This document shows, one piece after another, positions 11,301 to 22,554 of a stretch of 64,000 bases of DNA (positions within the stretch are counted from its first letter, which is position 1; every line of letters starts with the position of its first letter). The DNA is from Tubiluchus corallicola (taxonomy: Eukaryota; Priapulida; Priapulimorpha; Priapulimorphida; Tubiluchidae). Position numbers and translations under genes: made by a program. The stretch lies in the NCBI GenBank assembly GCA_030141605.1, contig JAQGDQ010000945.1, positions 1-64,000 of the forward strand. The letters are read 5' to 3'. Under the pieces are notes generated by a model. The model saw nothing but the letters and a program-made list of their open reading frames with translations. It had not been told where the DNA came from and did not search any database.

Positions 11301-13661
11301 ACTGCTGGCCATTTCTTTGCTTCTTCAGATTCAATATTTGCTGTTTTTAGGTGCCTTCATGATACACTTATATTTACTGTGTCACCCCCCAGGATGGTGT
11401 TACCCGGTGCGGACCGCACCCCCCCCAATAGACGCCATTGATTATTGGGATTTGGAGATTGCATCTAGGAGTATTTCGCTAGTTGTGGAGAGGTTAAGAA
11501 CTAATGACTCAAATGCATTTTGCACCACGAGTGCAATACATGTATATTTTACATGTTCTGTTGCAAATGATTGTATAAAAATGCAGAGCTACCACTATGC
11601 ACCCGACATCAGAAAACAAAAAATATATACTCAACTGTTTGGGTGGAACATTTCACAAGAAAACTTCATCTTAGGGGGACTAAGAGGGTAATCATGTGGA
11701 AATGTCAGAGTGGCTGGAAACACTCCGCCTTCAAAAAATGTCCGATCCGGCCCACTGCAAACACACGATACACAAAGTAAAATCAGCATTTTCAATTTAG
11801 CTTTCAAGAATATACACAGATTAAATACTTTCACAGCCCACAGTTAAATAAAGATTGGGCAACAGCTTTAGCCTCATGGTAGTCTATGAAATGAAATTAT
11901 CTGTGCCATTCTTCTTCCTTTAACGCTAGTCTTCCCTTCAAACTCTGGCTGGTTGCACAGACCATAAATAAGCACACAAGTTTTACTTATATGAATGGCT
12001 TAGATAAGCGAAAAAGAATATGCGTACATTTCTAAATACACTTACGTTATTAGAGCTTCCCATTCAAAAAAGTTTTCTTCGTCTACAGGTCCTGCAATAA
12101 TGCCATCTGGTGGATTCAATGTAAGCTCTAAAATTGAAAGTTTCAGTAAAAATGGGATAATTATAAACATAGTTACAACTAGGTGCAAATCACGTATGTG
12201 CTAATATTTAAAAAAAGTTGTTACAGATCTGTCAACTCTCACGGTTTTGGGGTGAGTTTCACAATTGTAACTCATTTCTTATGGTCACACAGTATAACTT
12301 TGCTTTCTCAAGGGAAATACAAAAATCAGTAAATTTTGATAATACTGAATAAAACAAAAAAAACATGAAATTTTTCTTTAGTTCATTTTGCGCCTTTTGT
12401 TGACTTTTATTTACTTCTTGAATTATCAGCTGCCCTTCTCCTTCCTGTACTCTTAGGTACCTTTTTTCGTCATCATTACAAAAATGTCTATATCTGCACC
12501 TGTTAACATATTTGCAATCACCATCATATTTACAATTCCAACACAAGTTTGTTTTTTCCTTATCTTCCACAGGTTTCAAGTAATGTCTATATATACACTT
12601 GCTTTTAAATTTGCAATACCTACTCCTTCTAAAAAAGAAACACAATTTTTGTTCATGTTCTCCTTGTTTGTCTCTATATTCACTTTCATTGAGCTCTTGG
12701 CACTCCTCATTTGTTTTGTAGTGCCTATGTTTGCATCTACTTTCAAACTTACAACACACACATTTTTGGCCACACACCCGCACAGTGGCTTATCAGTTCT
12801 GCTTCCTCATTTTGAGCCTGTTGTTCTTTTCCAGCTTCATCTTCTTCTCCCTGGTTCCTTTATGTTCTTTTTTCTGTGCATTTTTCCCCATATCTATTTT
12901 ACTCACCAGCAACTCTTCATGTGTGTCTGTTTAAGCCATTTACTGTAATTCGGCATTCTGCTGCTTCACTTATCAATTTTACTAGTTGTAGTCTAAGTTG
13001 TGCTGCAGCTTCTTTCAATTTCTGTATTACACTTTCATATTTTTTCCTCTATAAGTCATATTGAGCTAACTGATCAGTTTTCTTATTCACTTCTTGACAT
13101 ACTTTCTCTAAGTCGTTTTTTTAATTTCTCTACTTCTCTTTCTTTGCTTTTCACTTCTTTTTTAATGTTTTCTAATTGTAATGCATTCAACAGAGCTCTG
13201 TGTATTTTTTTAATTCATACATCTTCCTTTAACTCCTCCATTTCTTCTTCACACTTATTTATAACTAATGCACTTGCTGTGCACTGTCTGTGTAACTATT
13301 TCTCGCACCAGAAATAGTACATTCCATCTTCGCCGCTCTTCACTATTTTTAAACATTTACTGCACACTTCATCTACACATATTTTCCTTTCTTTTCTTAA
13401 TGATGATATTACCGCATTTTCATACAGCATTAGTTGAACGGCTGTGACAGTAGTTCCTATAATTCGCCCTTATTACAAATTCATCTATATGCTATTTTGT
13501 TCCCTATTTACCCAAAACCACAGAATTATGAAACAGGCCATAATGGATATCAGTGATGCCAAGATTAGTTTCGAGACATAAAAGTTAGAAACAAAATAAT
13601 GATATTATAGGAAATTACGTTTGTACTCAGCCATTAAACGTTTCAGTGCTGAGCCGGCCAT
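8309..13661 (-). CDS. UBE2G2: Ubiquitin-conjugating enzyme E2 G2
   Basis: E2 of ER-associated degradation; it builds Lys48-linked ubiquitin chains with ER ligases such as gp78/AMFR and HRD1. Five exons on the minus strand: 13661-13619, 12127-12046, 11754-11636, 9534-9394 and 8427-8309 (TGA), total 504 nt, 167 aa (human 165). All junctions keep phase. The start is [14 protein letters not shown], matching the family N-terminus, followed by LTLNPPDGI. The HPN motif is at residues 79-81 and the active-site cysteine is C89 in DGRVCIS. The extended acidic loop typical of the G2/CDC34 type follows ([13 protein letters not shown]), then [15 protein letters not shown] and the C-terminal WRDDREQF segment. 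The only oddity is a short LLT tail. It converges with COASY and diverges from the Rab-binding/Ig gene. Confidence 0.97.
8428..9393 (-). other. UBE2G2 intron 4, no supported content
   Basis: AT-rich intron between UBE2G2 exons 5 and 4. I see no repeat, RNA gene or coding similarity in it. Confidence 0.7.
9535..11635 (-). other. UBE2G2 intron 3
   Basis: A 2.1-kb intron. It contains the inverted-repeat element at about 10238-10538 and, at 11385-11435, a C-rich patch (CACCCCCCAGG and GGACCGCACCCCCC) that looks like an element end but has no partner I could find. The remainder is AT-rich and featureless. Confidence 0.65.
10238..10538. mobile_element. Possible MITE: 300-bp inverted-repeat element
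   Basis: The left end (GTGTTCAGATTAGGGAGT) and the reverse complement of the right end (ACGTTCAGACTAGTGAGT) are similar over about 24 bp. GTTCAGACTA and ACTCGCAA words recur inside. There is no clear target duplication, so the superfamily is unassigned. The open frame 10345-10533 is inside this repeat and is not a gene. Confidence 0.5.
12259..13440 (-). pseudogene. Decayed PHD-like / coiled-coil / triple CCCH zinc-finger ORF (retroelement ORF1-like)
   Basis: It lies on the minus strand inside UBE2G2 intron 1. Reading leftward from about 13395, a PHD/RING-like start is visible: [13 protein letters not shown], then WCEK, then a TAG exactly where a conserved Trp would stand, then LHRQC. About 600 bp of Glu/Lys-rich coiled-coil coding follows, broken by stops and frameshifts. 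From 12783 to 12259 an intact 174-codon frame holds three CCCH fingers, each ending in a C-x5-C-x3-H type RH core ([33 protein letters not shown]). I recall PHD or CCCH fingers plus coiled coil from the first ORF of some animal LINEs, but no endonuclease or reverse transcriptase is visible here. A dead host gene is the alternative. Confidence 0.6.
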
Positions 13662-16600
13662 AACATGTCAATGCCTAGAAGAAGTATAACAACAACAATG
13701 ATAAGCCACGGAGGCTGAACAAACTTAAATTTGTTATAAATTCTAAAACCGCTATAAGAAATCAACAACCATGTTTTCTTAGTATATATTTTTCTTTGAT
13801 AGAAGGCGCCACTTGAGCTGTGAAATAAAGGCAGTGAAATCCCCGTCGGTTCTCAAGCCACCTGTAGAGTTAGCCGACAGCTTTTGGTGTCTTACACCTG
13901 TAAAGTTTTTGAGGTGAAGTCTTGTAGTTGTTTTATGTCTTCTGTAATAAGCAAAAATCAAAATTTTTCGGATAACCTGATATGGAATTGATGGATTACT
14001 GAGTGTAAGTGTGTTTTACTCTATCAAAGTTAATCTATTGGGAAATTTTGAATGGTAAACCTTAATGCTGATACTTTTCATTGGTGAATTTTATTATTTA
14101 ACTGTGATATCAGCATAATAAGTCTTAATATTTATTTGTAAAAATAACTTTGCATAAAGTCTATTATGATTTTTTTCGGTTTATGAAGTATACTATAATA
14201 TACTGCTTTGCCAATGTACATTGTATGTATTTGTGCTAGTAAAATTGAATTGCAATTGCTAAATACCTACAGTACAGTTTGATTTAATGACGTTTTGGAC
14301 CTAGCTTTATTAAGTTTATCAGAGAAAGAGAAGTGAAACTTTAGTATTGTTGGCCTTGAGTTATTTTGCTTCGTTGATTACTGCAGGTTATTTTCTGTGT
14401 AATATGTACTTTTGTTTTCTGTATGAAATTGCTAATTTGGCCTATAAGTACTGGGGGGGGGGGGGGTGGCTCTACGTAGATTGATGCCATAGCAAAAATA
14501 TTTTTATTGCCCTCTTCTCATCAGTCAATCCCTCACCCTGCAGCCCCACGAAACTCGCAAAATTGAATTTTTCCTGTGTAATATTATAATAAAGTAAAAT
14601 GGTATCTGCAAATAGTTGAGGAGAGACCGTCAATAACCGTGTTATGGCTAGGTCTCTTAGACTTCGCAAGCAAGTTTCGTGTACATTAGGTTTAAACATG
14701 TATTACAGTACACTGAACTATTTACTATCAACCACGTGTGTTGATTGAACTTGAAATTTGGTTTACGGCCCCTTTGAACGTATGGGTCTTTAGAAGCAAT
14801 CAAATTTCTGCAATTTCTACTACTATGGTTTAGATTTACCCTAAGCCCTTTCGTCAGAAATTTTTGAAACTCTAACTCCTCTCTTTCACGTATACACCCA
14901 TTTCACTAGCTTCACCATCTTCACAATCACAACTCTGGTCTGTTTGCATATACTTCTTTTAGCGAATCTTTTTGATGTGCAACATTGCCAATTGCCAAGT
15001 TTTTTACCTTTCGTTTTCTGTATTTAGCTCATGAAAACTTCGATTCTTATAGGTTTATCTGCCATAATTACGTAAATTGTATGTAAACTTTAGCCCTTTT
15101 TTATTAAGGGAGGGATCATTACTATAACCACTTACATAGCTCTGCTGCTCTGGCTCTATAGTAGAAAATTCAGGCATAAGCAGTGTAATGTATGCCTGAA
15201 ATGACATAATCTTAGGAAACCAGATAAAGCAAAAGTAAGGTGTTTTGCTGCGTGAAGACATTTGCCAGCATCAATAAATCATTCATTTGACAGGAAAATA
15301 ACGCAATTAGTTCGTTTCGTTTAATTAAAGTGTTGTGCACTTAAACATACTTGATGTTATTACTTTAAATTTACTTATGCTGAACTTAAAAATTAAAGAA
15401 TTAGCTTTAGAATTTGACACCCTAGGCAACTGCCTAATTTGCCTAGTGGTATACCCGGTCCTATAATAGCAGAGTTTGCAATGTACAAAATTGTGTTACC
15501 ATTACCACTCCCTCGTACGTAGACTGTCACTGTTTTACAACATTGGCATTTGCGTATTGTTGCTGATCTTTATTAACTGTATTTTTTAGTGGTGATAAGT
15601 AACGTTTACTTGTACTTCCTTTTCAGTTTTATGAACTTTTAAGTAATAAATTTGCAGAGCTTTTTACCCTGTAGCTTTGCTTAAGTGTGTGTACCATTGG
15701 GCTTTGAAGAACTGAATAAGTAAACATTGTAATTTAAAAATTAACTCTATTGCTTATAATAAAGTTTGTAAAGGTTACACTCACATGTGCAGTTCTTTAC
15801 CTTAAGTTATCTAGGCTAGATTGCTCATAATAAACCAATGATGCTGTGGCTTGCAAAACTAGAACTTTGGGTCTTGTTACTTATATTTTTTCTTATATTT
15901 ATAGGTCATAGTACTTCGGCACTTAATACAATTTTGTATGGGCCTAATAGTGAAATGTCTCGCAGATGTTAATAACTGTTACATAACCCATTTTAGCTTT
16001 AAACGCTCATAGTTAGTCTCACAGTCTATGAGTCACAGAATTTTATTAATGAGAAACCAATACCACTGAGTTGCTTGTGGTGGTACTGGATTATTATTGC
16101 ATGTATGTCCATTTTATGTACTACCTGTGGTGCATACAGGTAATGTACAACAATTTCTTCTTGTACCAATGATTTTGTTTCAACTGCTGGTAAGATAGTG
16201 AAAATTTGTCATGCTAATCGTTCATATCTATTATTTAATCGAAGCAGGAGCGTTTAGAATTTTTTAGAGAAATGTTGATATTCGTCGGTACAAACACCTC
16301 AGGTATTGATACACTGTAAAACTTTTGTGTTTTATATTGTACCTTCTAGTCTGGCTTTTCTACTCAGAGAGTCTTGACATTTGATGAGTGAATGTTTACT
16401 GCTGACTCAATTTTAGCTTTTGTGTTCTTTCTCAGGTAGCTACACATTAATTCTATAATGCTGACCATATCATATTGTAAAATGCCAAATCACGTTGTTG
16501 CATATTTCTTGCCAAGAAAATTTCTAGTATTTTATGTGACGTTTTCATGATTTTCTTGATATATATATATATATATGTTACTAGAATGCGTATAAAAGGA

Positions 16601-19087
16601 CAAAATGAGCTAGAATGACAAGAAGTAACATCTTCACAGACTAAATGGTCTTAGTGGAAAAATGCTTGACTAAGCAAACTTTTCTGTTTGTTTCATCAAA
16701 TAAATTGCATATATGTGTGTTTGTGTGTGTGTGTGTGCGCGCGTGTGACCTAAAATCTAGAGCAAAATTCCACGAGTTTAAATATTTCGTAAATTTCTTT
16801 AAGGCAGTAATCTCTTGTCTGTTAAAATAGTTCCATATAGAATATAGAGTGGTTCCATATAGGTCCAAGCCTGGATAATGCATATTTCGATCATAAATTT
16901 ATATTGAATTTCTCCATTCAGTTATCATCACTAGTTAGTGTGCTTCATTGAATTCAGTGCTTTTCTGAAGGGAGTGGAGTTTCTGCATTGTACTTTAACA
17001 GTCATGATGGTAGTTGGTTGTTTCTTTAAAATATAAGGATGTTCTAGTAGAGCTTTAGAAAAGCAGGCAGCCAATTCACGGCTATAATTATTGGGGTTGG
17101 GGTACCATTATAGCAAAACATCCAACTGCTATCTTGGCTGTTGCAATTCCAAGTGAACAGTCCGATTAAGCCCAGAATCCTTGGTGATCGCTGCAGGGAT
17201 CATTAGGGTTCATTACATTAGTTTTTCACTTGAATTCACTTTCACTTCTTAGATTTCAAAATTCTGTGAGGTTTGGTCAAGCACACTCACTTTGAATTTA
17301 TTGGATTCTAAATGTCTTGGATCTACTCTCTGTGTGTGTAACACAGCTTAAGTTATAGTCAATTTCGTTTTATGCCGCGTACTAGATAACTCTATTCTTG
17401 CTTATTAGCCTATGCTAATACTCCCACTTCTCTTATCATATTTAGCAAAAGCTTAAGTTTCATCAAAAACCTTTTTCTTGCACGAATCATTCAGCTTAAC
17501 ATTTTCTGCAATAACACGCAAATGTTTTGGGGTTAACCCTTGGTTCTCATTGCTACAGAAAGTACATTGACTTGTTTGCTTTAAACACATAGCTTCATGC
17601 TCTATGCTACTTCTTACTGTTCAAACGCCAAACAGTTTTCCTTGCAGCCTGAGTAAATTTCGCACATGTACATTTCTCGAACAAGTGCATTCTGAACCAT
17701 TTGTGGAGTATATGGCTAGAAGCAAAATGAACAGCTGAATGATCACGATATAAAATAAGTTATACATGGTTAAAAAGTTAAGCAGCATCACGACCAGTTA
17801 TCAAAGGGTGAGTGACCATTGGGAAAACAGTTTCTCTGCAGTTCTGGTGGGTCAAAAAGTTAAGCAGCACCACGGCCAGTTATCAAAGGGTGTTTCGCTC
17901 GTTAGGGAAGGAAGTGTACACCCCTGGAGTTGCCCAAGACACCTTAATCTGTGCAGTGTCCTATCTTAGAGGATTATTGTTGATGTTGAGATATGTTCCG
18001 GTCTTCTCACTGACCACAACCATTCAGCAGCAACAGGCCTGTTACTCAGTACTAGATTCAGGCTAGCAGGAGAGCCAAGGATGCGGTGATCTATGGATAT
18101 TTGTGGGTCTTTCACGATTTTCCTTTAATAAAAAAAATGAAATGGTGTGCAAGTTTTACGCCTAATTAAAGCTCCATCCGTCTTGCTAAACGTCAGAAAA
18201 GCTCTGAACTTACTATTGATGAGAATTAAGAAATGCGCGTAGTGATTGTAGCAAGGTTAATGCGGTATTAAAATCATGATCAGAATGCAATCTGTTCAAA
18301 TGTCATGTAATAGAATACCCAGGTAAGCCATTTTTTATGTCGAATTTCAATTTATTTTGCTATCGTAAGAAAATTTCTTCGGCGGCTTTAGAAGACTCAG
18401 TCATACTTATAGTGTATTGTACGCTCTAATTATAGAAATATACAGCCAGAATGTTATCAGAAAAAATCCCAATTGCATACATAAACAGAAATTTTGATAT
18501 TGTAGTAACTCTTAGCTGTTTTTGCCTTTTACACATGCAACTTAAATGTGAGGTATTTCAGATCAGGAAGTACTGTACAAAACGGACTAAGGCTCCGTAA
18601 ATAGGCGATGAATTGTCATGAATCGGATTTTTGATTTAAGATCTTAAATTCAAGATGCAGCATTTCTTAATCCACGAGCTGGTCCCTTGACCAGTAGCCG
18701 AACTTGTTCAAAAAGAATAGTTGTTGCAGAAACGGAATTGGTAGTGAATTGTCTCTTTTTGCATAATCGTTAGGCAGCAGAATCTACGTAAAAACACGTT
18801 GTGGACCGAGCCCAAAGTTTTCTATCTGTGATATGTTTGGTTATATCCTACTAAATGCACCTCCCATGTCGCTAACGAATAGCTTATTTGATGTTCCGGG
18901 CCCAACTTTTCTTTAGACACAATTTTAATTGGGCTTTTTATGTGAGGTGTCAGAAAGCTTTTTTGTGGAAAAAAAGTGCTCTGTAAAGAATTTAAAATGC
19001 TGTCTCAAGGTCAAGGATTTGTTTATTTATTTTATGGAGCTGTAACCGTGGTAACTTTTTGCAGGTTTTTGAAGTGTCTAGTTGGAA
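13662..19087. other. Divergent intergenic region UBE2G2 / Rab-binding-Ig gene
   Basis: 5.4 kb between two start codons on opposite strands; the promoters of both genes should lie here, but I can see no TATA box or other element that stands out. It contains a G14 run (14453-14466), a possible hAT-type end (GGACCGGGTATACCACTAGG on the minus strand near 15463) without a detectable partner, short TA (16559-16577) and TG (16711-16747) repeats, and the 5S-like repeat at 17769-17907. Open frames up to 84 aa have no recognisable similarity. Confidence 0.6.
17769..17907 (+). repeat. Two tandem 5S rRNA-like fragments
   Basis: Two copies about 82 bp apart contain AAAAGTTAAGCAGCAYCACG followed by RCCAGTTATCAAAGGGTG. 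The first goes on to GAGTGACCATTGGGAA. This order matches the 3' half of 5S rRNA (GTTAAGCA...GGGCC...GGTTAGTACTTGG...GGTGACC...GGGAA). The match is partial and mutated, so these are pseudogene or 5S-derived SINE fragments rather than working genes. Confidence 0.5.
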
Positions 19088-22000
19088 ATGGGGCGCAAGG
19101 TCAACCTTGCGTATCTTAGGCCAGATGAGTGCGAGAAAATTCTCTCCGTCGTTCAGAAGGATTTAGATCTTCGAGAGAAGGAGACACAACGTCTTCGGTA
19201 GGTTTCGGTTCTATTCTGACAAAGTTATCATGTACGTCCATCTAGTTTTTGTATAGCGCCTCGTACTTACTCATGCAGTTAAATGTGTTTTACACAAATT
19301 TTCCCTTTCTTAGAATCAGTAAAATTATTCTTTTTATGACAGTTCTATAGCAGTGCTTTGAGTTAAAGTCATACTAATGTATTAACCTTAAACAAATTTC
19401 TGCATCAGTTGATTCTAGTCATGGCTGTTGACTTGTTGTGTATCAAATGACCCCATACTTGTACGCTGAGGCTTATATTAATGGTACTTGCGTCGTAAAT
19501 GCTGGTATTGTAGACATATAGCCTCATAACTTGATGAAGGTACCACTATATTCACTGTTTATTAATGATACTAGCAAACAAGCTTATTGATATGAACGAT
19601 TGCGTTTAAATGTGGCAGCTCATACAACACATATCATGTAGTTGTATGCTGAAAGAAAAACTGGTGCTTTGCATAGGCCACATTTAATAATGGAATGTAA
19701 ATATTCAATGTATCGGAATTAAATTGCATAAATCAGACACGAGTACAACTTATAAATTACATAAATTAGTTCCAGCTATTGCCGTTGCCGTATTACATAT
19801 GTGAACTCACCTTATTGAATTTGAATCACTCCCCAACTTTTTAGGTAACTTTTGCGTTGACCCACTTTGGCTTGTTCAGCTTTTGTTACGATTTCATAAT
19901 GAAACTTCTGCTGTCTGACTCGGTCTCAAATCGCCCAACCCTTTATTGTTATCATCATGTCACATTATGTTCATAATTGAATTACTTTAAATTTACTTGC
20001 CGATTAGGAAGCTAATTAAGCCTTTATTTTGAATGATAATTGATCAAAATTAAACCAAAAACTCTAAAAAAGCAAGATCAAGTCAAAGCATGTTTCCACC
20101 CGCGGAGGGCATTTATATCTGCTCTTTAGTAAAGAATAAATTATTTTTCTCTAAGTTATGCATGTGCACACACCGACTTATTTGGGGTGTGTTATGTTTG
20201 TGCACCGTTGTAATAATTATTGCGTTGTTTTGTGTGACCCAGTATTCGACACAATGGCTTAGTAAAACGAAGCATAGTGTCGAGTGCTTGTGCTGTATGT
20301 TTAAAAGGATTTTGCTACAAGCTTCTCTGTTCCCCCACTCACTGGTTTGTCCTTAATCTCAACACCTCTAGGCAAATACCTTGTGTACAGTAGCTGGCGT
20401 GGCTTGTGTTGAGAAGGAATGTATGTACCCCCTAGCGTAGGCTGTGTGAGCGATGACTAGGTTAGTCAAGTATTTAAGTTTTTATTCTGAACAGTAGCTC
20501 AGCCGGTTGAAGTAATTAAGCACTTTAACTGAAGTATTTTTACCAGTTTGCGTGTTAGTGAACAAATTTTTTTGTGAGATGCAAACACAATTTCATTTTC
20601 AAACAACAATTTTCTTGCTAGAGTAAGCGTCAAATAGTAATGAAAAAAGCAAACATATGCTTTACAAAGTAATGATAGTACAGATATTGTTATGTGCAGT
20701 AAGCATGCTAAACTCGAATTATTCAAAATCCTGACTTAGCTTTTTCGCTTTACTGTTATGATCCAAGCGTGATTACTCCAGTAAACAATTATAAGTCACT
20801 GGGTGTTTAAGGGATTTATCTGGAAATCATTTATTCGAAAGACGTTAAGCAGGAAGTCACTTATTTAAAATTGAAAGCAATTGTATCTAACTTCCCCTTA
20901 CAAGCCACTACCCGCAAGATTGACGCTCATGCTCATGATATTTTGACATTCTTAACGAACGTCATTTTAAAACTAATAAATTTAAAACTTGAGAAAGGCG
21001 AAAAAGCTGCATGTTTATTCACCTTGATAATGACCGACAACCTCCCGACTTTAAACCTTTCGTTTATGTAGTATTATATTGTTTTTCCGCCATTTCTTTT
21101 CTTATCATTATACATACAAATGTCAATCTTCGTGTTAAACATATAAATATGATTTTAACAGGCTGTAACAGCTCAAAAGTAGAGGTTTGTTGTTATTTTT
21201 TTAAACAAACAAATAATTTCAGTTTCAAATTGTTTCTTCAATTATCTTATATTTTTTACCCTCCAGTTGTCCTCTTTGAGGCTGTTTGTCTAACAGGCGT
21301 TGCTCAATGTTAGACGCTGAATTTTACCAGTTTGTCAACACCTCAGGGCTCTGTTCTTTCACAATCCTATGTTTGACATTGAATGGAGGCTGTAAATTGA
21401 TACTGGCGTGGTTTTTAAGTGCAAGTATTGATAAAGAATGTTAAATCGCTTTTTAAAAGTAAAGTTTTCAATCCCTCAAAAATTTCTCTCTCAAAAATTT
21501 TCTCTCTTTGTTAATCGAACTCGCGTCTTCTGCATTTCGAGTTTCTTTACACTACAGAAAAATTTGATCTTTCTAACACAGAACTTGACTAAGCCAGCTA
21601 CAAAAGGCATTTATAATCTTGATTTTAATAAAAGTTTATACACATTGTGCAGTAGTCAGATTAATAATATGGACTCTAGGTGTATTGCGAAGATGAACAA
21701 AATGCGTTTGACAGCTTTTACTTAAAGAAAATATTAAAGGGAACGATTTGCTAACGTTAATTTATTTTCATAGTATTCTTTAAAGGTGACTGGCTGTTTA
21801 ACAGTTTATGCTTTGGTGCTAGTCTTTTTGAATTTGTTTTCCGTGAAACGCTGAATCATTTATTTATAGATTATGATATTAATCGAATTAAAGATAATAT
21901 ACACTATGTTAGTGTCTGTATCTAATAACTAATTCCAGAGGGCGATACCAATGTTGTAAACACTGTATTGTGGTATACTGTGTTATTAGTGATTGGAAAG

Positions 22001-22515
22001 AAAAAGGGAGTTTATGCTGGCGCTTTCAAAAAACAGAGTTTTCTAAATTTTCAAAAGTCACAGTCAGTTGTGAGCCTTGTGAGTAAAAAAACACTTTAAC
22101 CTACAGGCTATAGCGAAGATCTCTTATTTGGTCTTGTACCAAATACCTGGGTTATCAATGCTAATTTCATTGAGGCCTAATAAGCTCTGTTTATTTACAT
22201 AGTAGTTGCTAGTTTGTGTATGGCAAACATACTAAACAAGATTAGGTAGCACTGTTGTCATTTACTAAATAATAGATATCTCACTGAAAATGTATGCTCT
22301 AAAAGTTATTATTACTATATGAAATGTTGGATGCCAGTAGCTGTGTGTAAATAAGGCACGGTATTCTACTGCTTGTTTGTTGGGTCACAGTGCACATTCT
22401 AACACGAGAATCATACGAAATGGTTCAAGTCACTTGATGAGTCATTGGTGGCTATTATAAATTTCATCTGTGACCGTTACAACCTCGTAGAATTTCCTGG
22501 TGGTGAATTATTAGA

Positions 22516-22554
<39 letters not shown>

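Noticed and set aside
15413-15465. hAT-like end (GGACCGGGTATACCACTAGG on the minus strand)
   Set aside because: No matching opposite end or target duplication found in the surrounding 2 kb.
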